From NCBI RefSeq assembly GCF_030758975.1, contig NZ_CP132359.1, forward strand, positions 5,283,257-5,347,256: DNA of 64,000 nt. Reading direction: 5' to 3'. The notes under the pieces are model-generated. The model was not told where the DNA came from. It was given only the letters and a program-made list of their open reading frames with translations, and did no database searches. This DNA comes from Bosea beijingensis. GTDB lineage: Bacteria; Pseudomonadota; Alphaproteobacteria; Rhizobiales; Beijerinckiaceae. The translations under genes were made by a program, and so were the position numbers. Below, piece after piece: positions 1 through 12,300 of the stretch (position 1 is the first letter of the stretch; each line of letters starts with the position of its first letter).

Positions 1-336
1 AGCCATGGTCTCGACCGGCTCCGGTCGTGGCAGCAGCCTCGCCGGCCGCGGCCAGTGGCCTGGCCAGACGGCTCCGGTCTCTTCCGTCAGCGCGGCGACA
101 CGGCGAACAGAGCGCTCGGGAACATCGCTGGCGATCGGGGCCATGCGATAGACCGCCCGCTCACCGACGCGGTTGGCTAGGATGTCGATGAGGCCGGACA
201 CGTCCGCACTGGTCTCCTCCACCAGGGAGCTAACCGTCTGCTTTCGTTCGAGGGGCTCGGCCAAGGTCGCCGCCAGCGTCATGATCTCGATGCCGAAGCC
301 AGGCTCGATCGCCTCGATCTTCTCGCAGAGGAGCCG
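1..336 (-). pseudogene. imuB: ImuB-like Y-family DNA polymerase, C-terminal fragment (5' part missing)
   Basis: ImuB is an inactive Y-family polymerase that bridges DnaE2 and the sliding clamp in SOS-induced mutagenesis. Reading the minus strand in the frame ending at base 1 gives about 112 codons without a stop. They include EKIEAIEPGFGIEIM, then ERSVRRVAAL, then the hallmark HWPRPARLLPRPEPVE near the left edge. These match the C-terminal part of ImuB-type 'DNA polymerase Y family' proteins. The gene continues off the left edge, where dnaE2 would be expected. On the right, homology stops at about 336, where the sequence becomes giant-adhesin coding DNA in another frame, so the catalytic-like N-terminal two thirds and any imuA are absent. 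Identification is from recalled family motifs; no start codon is available, so it is probably not expressed as ImuB. Confidence 0.72.
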
Positions 337-3300
337 GGATAGGTATAGGTGCCGTCTGCATTGAGCAGCACGGTGCCGTTGGCCGGCGGGTTCGCCAGCG
401 CGTAGCCAAGCAGGTCGCCATCGGGGTCGGAAGCGTTGAGCGAGCCGGTGGCCGGCATGTCCTCGGTGACGATCAGCGGCGGCGGGTTGGCGACCGGTGG
501 ATCGTTGACGGGCGAGACCGTGACGGAGACGGGCACCACGATACTGACGGACGCGCCGCTGTCATCCGTGATGGTGACCGTGAAGCTGTCCGTGCCGAAG
601 AAGTTCGGGTTCGGCGTGTAGGTGTAAGTGCCGTCCGGATTGATCACGACGGTGCCGCCGGTCGGTGGCGTGCTCACCGCGAAGTTCAGTGCGTCGCCAT
701 CGGGATCATAGGCGTTGAGCGAGCCGATGGCCGGGGTGTCCTCGGTGACCACGAGCGGCGAGGGATTGGCGACCGGGGGGTCGTTGACCGGCGCGACCGT
801 GAACGAGACCGGCACCAGGATGGTGTTGCCCTGGGGATCGGAGACCGCAACCGTGAAGCTGTCCGGGCCGTTGAAGTTCTGGTTCGGCGTGTAGGTATAG
901 CTGCCGTCCGCGTTGACGACGAGCGTGCCGTTCGCAGGCGGCGTGGTCACCGCATAGGTCAGGGGATCGCCATCGGGGTCGGAAGCGTTGAGCGAACCCG
1001 TGGCCGGCGTGTCCTCGGTGACCGCGAGAGGCGAGGGATTGGCCACCGGCGGATCGTCGACGGGCGCGACCGAGAAGCTGATCGGCACGACGAGCGTGGC
1101 GCCGGACGCGTCGGTGACGGTGATGGCGAAGCTGTCGGCGCCGTTGAAGTTCGGGTTGGGCGTGTAGGTGTAGGTACCGTCCGCGTTGATGACGACGGTT
1201 CCGTTGGCCGGCGGCGTGGTCAGGGCATAGGTCAGCGGCCCGCCATCGGGATCGTAGGCGTTTATGGCGCCGCTTGCGGGCGTGTCCTCGGTGACCACGA
1301 GCGGGGTCGGGTTGGCGATGGGCGCGTCGTCAGCCGGCGTCACCGTGATGGAGACAGTGTAGGTCTGCAGCGGAGCGGTGCCGTCGGAGATCGTGAAAGT
1401 GAAACTGTCGGTGCCGTTGAAATCAGGGTTCGGCGTGTAGCTGTAGCTGCCATCCGGATTGATCATCGCGGTGCCGTTCGCGGGCGGCGTGGCCAACGTG
1501 AAAGTCAGGGCATCGCCATCGGGATCGCTGCCGGGCAGCGTGCCGCTGAGCAGGCCGTCCTCGGCGATGGTGGCCAAGACGTTCGAGCCGACCGGCGGAT
1601 CGTTCACGGGCGTCACGGTGACTGTGACCGTCGCGGACGCAGTCCCGCCCTGCCCATCCGAGATCGTGTAGACGATCGTGTCGGTGCCGTTGAAATCGGG
1701 ATTGGGCGTGTAGGTCAGCGTGCCGTCGGGGTTGATGGCGACGGTGCCGTTGCCGGCGCTCGCGCCGATAACCGAGACCACGCCGCCGTCCGGATCGCCG
1801 TCATTGGCGAGCACGTCGATCACGACGGCGGAATCCTCCGCCACCGTTGCGACATCGTTGCCGGCGACGGGCGGATCGTTGTCCTCGGTAACCGTGACGG
1901 TGACGGTATGCGTCACCGTCAGGCTGCCGTCGCTGACCGTGTAGGTGAAGTTGTCGGTACCCGAGAAATCCGGGTTCGGGACATAGGTGAAAGTGCCGTC
2001 GGCATTAACGGTGGCGACGCCGGAGCTCGCCTGGCCGCCGAGCGCATAGGTCAGCGGATCGTTTTCGGGATCGGTCGCCAGTGGCAGCGTGCCGGAGAGA
2101 TTGCCGTCTTCCGCCACGGTGAAGCTGGCATCGGAGCCGATCGGCGCGTCATTGACCGGGGTCACGGAGACGTTGACGGGGACCGCGACGATGCCGCCAT
2201 TGCCGTCGTCGACGGTAATCGTGAAGCTGTCGGTGCCGAAGAAATTCGGGTTAGGCGTGTAGACATAGCTGCCATCGGCCGCGAGCGAGACCGTGCCGTT
2301 GGCCGGCGGGGATGTGAGCGAGAAGGAGAGATCGTCGCCGTCCGGATCGGTGGCGATCACCGCTCCCGTGATCGGCGTGTCCTCGGCTCCCGAGGCCGGT
2401 GGCGCCGAGACGACAGGCGGATCGTTGACGGCGGCGAGAATGATGGTTGCCGTGTCGATGTCCGAAAGCGGGCCGCCCGTGCCGCTATTGCCGCCGTCAT
2501 TGGTCAGCATCGTCAGCGTTACCGCAGCGTTGCTGTTTGCCGGAGGCTGGTAGATCGGGGCGCCCGGGCCGGCGAGATAGGCGTTGATGTCGGCGAGCGT
2601 GCCGGTGAGCACGATCGCGCCTGTGCCGGAACCCGCAACCGTGACCCCGCCGGCCGAGCCGGCCGTCAGGCTGCCGGCATCGACGCTCAGGGTGACCGTG
2701 ATAGGCGCGCTTCCGGCATCGACATCGACGACCGAGATGCCGGTCAGCGCGAGCGGCGTGTCCTCCGTGCCGGTGAACGACGAGGGCAGGCCGTTGACCG
2801 GCGCATCGTTCACCGGATTGACGGTGCCGGTGATCGTGGCCGTGGCCTCGATGGTGCCATCGGAGATCGTGTAGGTGAAGGAAGGCGCGCCATTGTAGTC
2901 GGCATTGGCGGCGAAGGTCAGCGAGCCGTCGCCGTTGAGCGTCACGACGCCGCCGGTGACCGCGACGGAGCCGCCGATGGCGATGGCCTGGTTAGCGATC
3001 CGCGTGATCGTAAGTGCGTTGCCGTCGGGGTCGCTGTCATTGGCAAGCGGCGTGATCGTGGCGCTGCCATCCTCGTCGATCGCGAAGGCACCTGGATCGT
3101 CGACCGCGACGGGCGCATCGTCGACCGGCGTGACCGTGATCGTGACGACCGCCTGTGCCGTGCCGCCTTGGCCGTCGCTGACGCTGTAGATGAAGCTGTC
3201 GATGCCGTTGAAATTCGGTGCGGGCACATAGTCGTAGCTGCCATCCGCCCGGAAGGTCAGCGTGCCGTTCGCGGTCCCGCTGACCAGGGCATAGGTCAGT

Positions 3301-6300
3301 GCGTCGCCATCGGGATCGCCGTCATTGGTCGCGACGGTGGCGCCGATCAGCGCCGTATCCTCGGCGGTGGTCGCGCTGTCGTTGCCGGCCACGGGCGGGG
3401 GATTGGTGACGGTGAGCGTGAAGCTGCGCGAGACGCTCAATCCGCCCGGATCGGTCGCGGTGACCGTGATGACATAGATCCCGTTCGCGCCGGGGCCGTT
3501 GACGCTGGCGTCGCTGGCGAGCGTGCCGGTGATGGCACCGGTGGTGGACGAGATCGAGAGCCCGGCCGGCAGGTCGGCAGCCGAGAAGCTCAGCGTGTCG
3601 CCCTCGACATCCGAGAAGGCGATCGAGGCGTCGTAGGAGACGCTGCCGGCGTCCGTGCCGGCCAATGGCGGCAGAGCTCCGCCGCTCGGCGCATCGTTGC
3701 TGCCGTTGACGGTGACGACAAGCGTCGCCGTGGCGGTGCCGCCATTGCCGTCCGAGATCGTGTAGGCGACGCTGGTCTGGCGCTGCTCGCCGAGCTGCAG
3801 GTCGTCGAAATCTGCGCCGGGCGTAAAGGTGAAGCTGCCATCGGCCGCAATGACGAAGCTTCCGCCGGCCGAGCCCGCGACCGCGCTGCCGACCCCGCCC
3901 GAGGGCGCGCCGACGCCGACCACACTCAGCGCATCGCCGTCCGGGTCGCTGTCATTGCCGGTGACGACGCCGGAAACCGCGGTGTTCTCTTCCGTCGAAG
4001 CGCTGTCGTCCACGGCAATGGGCGCGTCGTTCTCGCCGGAGACCGTGACGATGATCGTGTAGCTCTGCGGCGGAGCGATGCCGTCCGAGACCGTATAGGT
4101 GAAGCTGTCCGGGCCGCTGTAATCGGCATCGGGGGTGTAAGTGAAGGTGCCGTCCGCATTGATCGCAACCGTGCCGTGCTGGGGGGCGATCGTGCCGGCG
4201 GCATAGGTCAAGCCGGGGCCGTCGACATCGGTCGCGACCGGTAGCGTGCCGCTGAACGGGGTGTCCTCCGTCACGGTGATCGCGCCGTCGGAGCCGACCG
4301 GGGCATCGTTGACCGGCGTCACCGTCACGGTGACGGTGACTGTCGTCGCGCCGCCATTGCCGTCCGAGACCGTGACGGAAAAGGCATCCGTGCCATTGAA
4401 ATCGGCGGCCGGCACGTAAGCATAGCTGCCGTCCGGATTGAGCGTGACGGTGCCGTTCGGCGGCTGAGCGACGAGCGTGAAGCTCAGTGCGTCGCCTTCC
4501 GCATCGCTCGCCGCGATCGCGCCGGTTACTGCGGTGTCCTCGGCCGTCGTGGCGCTGGAATCCGTGGCGATCGGTGCATCGTTGGAGCCGGTGACGGTGA
4601 TACGCAGGAGCGCGCTGGCGGTGCCGCCTTCGCCATCGGAGATGGTGTAGCTGATGCTGGTTTCGCGCGCCTGGCCGGCGGCCAGATCGTCAAAGGCCGT
4701 GCCCGGATCGAAGGTGTAGCTGCCATCGGCGAGGATCGTGAAGCTGCCGCCGGCCGAGCCTGCCGCCGGGGTGCCGACGCCGTTGCCGCTGGCGCCGACC
4801 GCGATAACGGTCAGCGTGTCGCCGTCCGGATCGTTGTCGTTGCTGATGACGTTGCCCGTGGCGGGCGCGTTCTCGCCGGTGCTGCGGAGATCGTCCACCG
4901 CTGTCGGCGCGGGGTTGGTGACGGTGATGGTGAAGCTGCGGCTGACGGCGTTCCCGGCAGCATCCGCCGCGGTCACGGTCACAGCATAAAGGCCGCCAGC
5001 CTGCTGCGAAGCCGAATTGTCGACGGTGCCGGAGATGACGCCGGTGGTCGAGATGCTCAGCCCGCTCGGCAATCCGCCGGCCGTGAAGGACAGGGGCTCC
5101 CCGTCAGGGTCGGAGAAGGCACCGGAGACGTCGATGCTCGGAGCCTGTCCATCGACCATGGCGAGGTCGGGCAGCGGTCCGGCGACAGGCCCGTCCTCGA
5201 CCGGCAGAACGTCGATCGTGACCGTGTAGGTCACGTCGGCAGTGCCATCGCTGACGCTGTAGGTGAAGCTGTCCGCGCCGAAATAGTTCGCGGCCGGCGT
5301 GTAGACATAGGTGCCGTCGGCGCTGACCGTGACGGTGCCGTGGCTGGCGTTGCCGACCAGTGCATAGGTCAGGGCATCTCCGTCCGGATCGACTGCGACC
5401 GGCAGCGCGCCGGAAGCCTGCGTGTCCTCGTCGAGCGAGATCGCGGTGCCACTGCCGACCGGCGCGTCGTTTTCTCCGGTTACGGTGACGCTCAGCGTCG
5501 CCGTCGCGGTGCCGCCGTTCCCATCGGAAACGGTGTAGGTCACGCTGGTGACACGCTGCTCGCCGGCCTTGAGGTCGTCGAAGGCCGTTCCGGGATCGAA
5601 AGTGTAGCTTCCATCGGCCTGCAGCACGAAGCTGCCGCCGGCACTGCCAACTACAGGCGCGCCGAGATTGCCCGCGCTGCCCGCGACCGCGACCACGCCG
5701 AGCGTGTCGCCTTCCGGATCGCTGTCATTGGCTAGCACGCCGGGCGCCGTTCCGGTGATGGCGGCATTCTCCGTCGTCGTGGTGGTGTCGTTCGTGGCGA
5801 CGGGCGCAGTATTGGTCCCGCTGACCGAGATCGTCGTCACGGCGGCGGCAGAACTGCCGCCGGAGCTGTCGGTGGCGACGAAGCTGAAGGTCCGGTCTCC
5901 GGCCGTCGGATTGTTGCTTGTGTTCTCGTAGCGCAGGGCCTGGAGCAGGGCGGTGAGCGCCTCGGCCGGGATCGGCTGGCCGGTACCGGCGGCATTCTGG
6001 ATCCGCAGGGATCCCGCGCCGTCATAGCTGTAAGCAAGGCTGACGCTGCCGAAGCTCACCGCGCCGTTCGCAGGGGTGCCATAGGCCAGGACCGTGCTGC
6101 CGTTGATGTTCAGATGCTCGGCCGCACCGTTCCGATCCGTGCCGGCGATGGTGATGTCGAGCGTGACGATGCTGTTCTCGACATCCTGGATCACCGCATC
6201 GGCACCGACGATCGGGACCGGCCCGCCATCCTCGATGAAGCCGCCCGCGTAGCCGGTGCCCGGCGCAGCACCGTTCAGATCGACGACGGGCACGTCGTTT

Positions 6301-9300
6301 ACCGCTGCGACCGTGACGTTGACGGTCGCAGTGGCAGTGCCGCCCTGGCCATCGGAGATGGTGTAGACGATGGTGTCGGTGCCGTTGAAATCGGCGTTAG
6401 GCGTGTAGGTGATCGTGCCGTCCGGCTGGAAGGAAACGGTGCCGTTGCCGGCGCTGGCCGAGACGAGCTGGAGCGTGTCGCCGTCAGGGTCGCTGTCGGC
6501 GCCAGCCGCACCGCCAACCGTACCCGCGCCCGTGATGACGTTGAAGACGGCCGGCGTGTCCTCGGTCGCGTTGACCGTGTCGTTATTGGCGATCGGGGCC
6601 GGATTGGTGACGGTGAAGGTAAAGCTGTTCTGTACCGTGCCGCCCTGTCCGTCCGACGCCGTGATCACCACCGTATAGACGCCGCCGGCACCACCTTGGC
6701 TGGCATTGCTCGCGAGCGTTCCGCTGATCCGGCCCGTGGCGGGATCGATCGTCAGGCCAGGCGGCAAGGTGCCGCCGGCCGAATAACTCAGCGTGTCGCC
6801 GTCGATATCCTGGAAATTGCCGGAGACGTCGAAGGAGATTGCGCTGCCATCGGCCTGGCTGCGGTCCGGGATCGGGCTCGACACGGTCGGCGCATCGTTC
6901 TCCGCGGCGACATTGATGGTCACGGTCGCGGAGGCTGTGCCGCCATTGCCGTCGCCGATGCCGTAGGTGAAGGAAACAGTGCCGTTGTAGTTGGGGTTCG
7001 GCGAAAACAGCAGCTTCTGCACGCCGCCGTCGAGCACGAGCGAGACACTGCCATTGGCTACGGCAACGGCCGGACCGCCTACAGTGAGCGCGGTGCCCTC
7101 GACGCTGATGATCGCGATGGCGTCGCCATCCGGGTCAGCGTCGTTGGCGAGCACCGGGATCAGGATCGGCGCATCTTCGGTGGCCTGGATCGTATCGTTC
7201 GCGGCCTGCGGGACGATATTCACGATGGTGTAGGTGAACTGGATCGAGGCCGTGCCTTGGCCGTCGCCGGCGCTGACCGTGACAACATAGTCCTGACTGC
7301 CGGTCGGCCCGGATGCGCCGGCCGCGACGGTGCCGGAAATCAGGCCCGTCGACGCGTTGTAGCTCAGGCCTGGCGGCAGGCCCGTGACCGTATACGTCAA
7401 GGCGCTGCCTTCCGGATCGGCGAAATTGCCGCTGACATTCAAGCTGACCGGCGCGCCGTCATTCAGCGACATGTCGGCGATCGGGGTCGTGACGGGGTCG
7501 TCATTGACTGCGGTCACCGTGATGTTGACCAGCGCGGTGCTGAAGCCGCCCTGACCGTCGGTGATGCGATAGACGATCGTGTCGGTGCCGTTGAAATTGG
7601 CTGCGGGCGTGTAGGTCAGCGTGCCGTTCGGGTTGACGGTCAGCGTGCCGTGGCCAGCGCTCGGCGTGAAGCTCGGGTCCAACGTCAGCGTGTCGCCATC
7701 GGGATCGACATCGTTGCCGAGGACATTGATGGTGACAGCGGTGTCCTCGTTCGTCGTCGCGGCATCGTTGACGGCGGTCGGGGCCGGGTTGGTGACGATG
7801 ATCTGATAGGTCCGCTCGATCGTGCCTGCATGGCCATCGCTGGCACTGACGGTGACGCTATAGATACCGTTATTGCCTGGGCCGCCCTGGCTCGCATTGC
7901 CAGCGATCGTGCCAAATATGCGGCCGGTCTCGGGGTCGTAGTTCAGGCCCGGCGGCAGGCCGGTGATGACGAAGTCGATATCCTCGCCTTCGATATCGGT
8001 GAAGAAGTCGCCGACATTGTAATTGACCGCCTCGCCATCGGAGCGGGTGCGATCGGGCAATGTTTCCGCGGTAGGCAGGTCGTTGACCCCGGTCACCGTC
8101 ACCACCACGGTCGCGGTGTCGGTTTCCCCGCCTGCATTGGTGACCTGATAGGTCACGGTCGTCGTGCGCGTCTCGCGGGCGCGCAGATTGTCGAAATCGG
8201 TGCCGGGATTGAAGCTGAGATTGCCAAGTGCATCGATGACGAAGCTGCCGCCCTGCGAGCCCGTCACCGCGGTGCCCACATTGCCTGCGGAACCGGCGAC
8301 GCCGGTCACTGTCAGGGCGCCGCCGCCGGGGTCGCCGTCATTGGTCAGCACGTTGCCGGTCGTGCTCTCGTTCTCGTTGACCGCGAAGGCATCGTTCGCT
8401 GCCATGGGCGGCGTGCTCAGCACCTGCCAGATGAAGCTGGTCTGGACCGTGCCGCCATTGCCGTCGCTGGCGGTGATCGTGACGGTATAGGGCCCGCCAT
8501 TCGACGCGTCGGGCGTCAGCGTCCCGGAAATGATGCCGGTCTCGGCGTCATAGGTCAGCCCTGGCGGCAGGCCGGTGATCGTGAAATCGAGATCGTCGCG
8601 GTCGGCATCGGTGAAATAGGTGCTGATGTCGAGGAGGACGGTCTCGCCGTTCGAGTCGATCACGGTCGGGATCGGGCTCGCGACCGGCGCATCGTTTACG
8701 GCGTTCACGGTGACGATGATCACGGCGCTCGAGGTGCCGCCATTCCCATCGGAGATGGCGTAGACGATCGTGTCGGTGCCGTTGAAATTGGCTGCGGGCG
8801 TGTAGGTGATCACGCCGTTCAGGATCGAGACCGTGCCGTGCCCGGCACTTGCGGAGGTGATCGTCAGCGGATCGCCGTCCGGGTCGATGTCGTTCAGCAG
8901 CGGCGAGATCTCGACGGGCGTGTCCTCGTTCGTCGTCGCGGTGTCGTTGACCGCGGCCGGGCCGGGATTGGTGATGGTCAGCGTGAAGCTTGAAGGTCGC
9001 GTTCCGCCATTGCCGTCGCTTGCGGTGATCGTCACCGTATAGACGCCGTCATTGGCCGGGCCGCCCTGGCTCGCATTGCGGTCGATGGTGCCGGAGACGA
9101 TGCCCGTCAGCGGGTCGTAGCTCAGCCCGCTCGGCAGGCCTGAAACGGCGTAGGTCAGCGTATCGCCGTCGACATCGCTGAAGAACGCACCGAGATTGTA
9201 GTTGAAGGCCTGCCCGTCGGCGCGCGTCGTGTTCGGGATGGGGGCGGCGTCCGGCGCATCGTTCACCGGGGTTACGGTCACCGTCACGGTCGCGGTGGCA

Positions 9301-12300
9301 ACGCCGGAATTGCCGTCGTCGACGGTGTAGCTGAAGGTCTCGACGCCGTTGAAATTGGCGTTGGGCGTGAAGCGCAGCATCTCCACGCCGCCGACCAGCA
9401 CGAGCTGCACCGAGCCATTGGCAGTCGTGACGGATGGGCCGCCCAATGTCAGCACCACGTTGTTGACGCGGATGATCTCGTCGATATCGCCGTCGGGATC
9501 GCTATCATTCGCCAGGACTGGGATATCGACGGGGGTGTCCTCGGGTGTCGTCGCCGCGTCGTTATTGGCGATCGGAGGCCGGTTGAGCACCGTGTAGACG
9601 AAGCTGGTGGCCGCGCTGGCGCTGCCATCGCTCGCGGTGACCTGCACGGTGAAGGTGGCGCTGCCGGTCGATCCCGAGGCGTCGGGCAGGATGCGACCGC
9701 CGATGAGGCCCGTCGCGGGATCATAGCTCAGGCCGGGGGGCAGGCCGGTGACCGTGTAGCTGAGGCCGTCGCCATCGGCATCGCTGAAGAAGGCGCTGGC
9801 GTCGAGCGAGATCGTGTCGCCGTCATATACCGTCCGGTCGACGATCGGGGTCGCGACCGGAGGGTCGTTGACCGCTCCGACCGTGATGGTCACGGTTGCC
9901 GTGGCGGTGCCGCCCTGCCCATCCGAGATCGTGTAGACGATGGTGTCGGCGCCGTTGAAATTGGCTGATGGCGTGTAGGTGATCGTGCCGTTCGGCTGGA
10001 AGGAGACCGTGCCGTTGCCGGCGCTGGCCGAGACGAGCTGGAGCGTGTCGCCGTCCGGGTCGCTGTCGGCGCCAGCCGCGCCGCTGACCGTGCCGACGCC
10101 CGTGATGACGTTGAAGACGGCCGGAGTGTCCTCGGTCGCGTTGACCGTGTCGTTGTTTGCGATCGGGGCCGGGTTGATGACAGTGAAGGTGAAACTGCTC
10201 TGGACGGAGCCTCCCTGTCCGTCCGAAGCCGTGATCACGACCGTGTAGGCACCGCCCGTCCCACCGAGGCTGGCATCATTGGCGATGGTACCGCTGATGA
10301 CGCCGGTCGCGCTGTTCAGGGTGAGGCCGGGCGGCAGCGTGCCGCCGGCCGAATAGCTCAGCGTGTCGCCGTCGAGATCGCTGAAATAGCCGGAGATGTT
10401 AAGATCGACGGCAGTGGCCTCGGCCTGGCTTAGAGCCGGGATCGTGCCGGCCCCGGGTGCGTCATTCACCGGCAGCACGGTGACGGTGACGTAATATTCG
10501 TTCTGGCCGCCGAAGCCGTCGGAAACCACGAAGCTGAACGTGTCGCTGCCCGCGAAATTGGCGGCTGGGGTATAGGTATAGCTACCATTCGCGGCGATGG
10601 TGACCGTGCCATGGGCGGGCACCGTGGTGCCGGCGGAATAGGTCACGGGGTCGTTGTCGGCATCGGTCGCGGTCGGTAGCGTGCCGGAAAAGACCGTGTC
10701 CTCGTTCGTGGTCAGGCTGCCGTTCGAGGAAATCGGAGCGTCGTTTTCGCCGGCGACCGTCACGGCGACCGTTGCCGTCGCGGTGCCGCCCTGACCGTCA
10801 GAGATCGTATAGGTGAAGCTGGTCGCGCCGTTGAAATTGGCGTTGGGTAGGAAGGTCAACGTGCCGTTGGCGTTCAGCGTCACGCTGCCCTCGGCCACCG
10901 TGACAGGCACGCCCACGGTGATCGGGCTGCCATTGATCTGCGTAATGCTAAGCGGATTGCCCTCGACATCACCGTCATTGGCGCGGACGTCGAAGGTCGC
11001 GCTGCCGTCCTCGGCGAGCGTCACCACATCGTCGACCGCGACAGGCGGGTCGTTCACCGCCGTCACGGTACCAGAGACGGTCGCGCTGGCGGTGCCGCCG
11101 GCGCCGTCGCTGATCGTGTAGGTGAAGCCGATCGGCCCATTGTAGTTCGCCGCCGGCGAGACGGTCAGCGTGCCGTTGGCATTCAGCGTGACGGTGCCGC
11201 CGGGGATCACGACGGAGCCGCCGCTGGCGATGTTGGTGCCATTGATCTGGGTGATGCTCAGCGGGTTACCGTCGACATCGCTGTCATTGCTGCGCGGATC
11301 GAAGGTAAAGGGCGTGTCTTCGGTGACGGTGATGCTGTCGCCGGCAGCAACGGGCGCGTCGTTGACGGGTGTGACGGTGCCGTTGACGGTCGCGTTTGCG
11401 GTCGTGGTGCCGTCCGAGATCGTATAGGTGAAGCTCGGCGAGCCGTTATAGTTCAGCGCCGGCGCGAAGGTCAGCGTGCCATTGGCGTTGAGCGTGACCG
11501 TGCCGCCGGTGACGGCGACCGGCACGCCGATCGTGACCGCTGCGCCGTTGATCTGGGTGATCGTCAGGGCGTTGCCGTCGATATCGCTGTCATTGGCTCG
11601 CGGGTCGAAGGTGACCGGCGTATCCTCGGGCGTGGTGAAGCTGTCATTGACCGCGACCGGCGCGTCGTTCTGGCCGGTGACGGTGACGGTCACCGTCGCG
11701 GTCGAGGTGCCGCCCTGTCCGTCCGAGATCGTGTAGGTAACGCTGGTCGTGCGGGTCTGGCCGGCGGCAAGGTCGTCGAAGGCCGTGCCGGGGACGAAGC
11801 TGTAGCTGCCATTGGCGGCGATGGTGAAGGAGCCGCCATTCGTGCCGGTAACGGCGGTTCCGACCGCGCCCGCGACGCCATTGACGGCCGAGACGGTGAT
11901 CGGGTCGCCATCCGGATCGCTGTCGGCGCCGCTGCCGTGATCGGCGAAGACGGAACCGCTGATATTGGCGTTCTCCGTCGTCGCCAGCGCGTCGTTGCGC
12001 GCGATCGGCGCGTCGTTGACGGGTGTGACGGTGCCGTTGATGGTCGCGGTTGCGGTCGTGGTGCCGTCCGAGATCGTATAGGTGAAGCTCGGCGAACCAT
12101 TGTAGTTGAGCGCCGGCGCGAAGGTCAGCGTGCCGTTGGCGTTGAGCGTGACCGTGCCGCCGGTGACGGCGACCGGCACGCCGACCGTGACCGCAGCACC
12201 ATTGATCTGGGTGATCGTCAGGGCATTGCCGTCGATATCGCTGTCATTGGCTCGCGGGTCGAAGGTGACCGGCGTATCCTCGGGCGTGGTGAAGCTGTCA

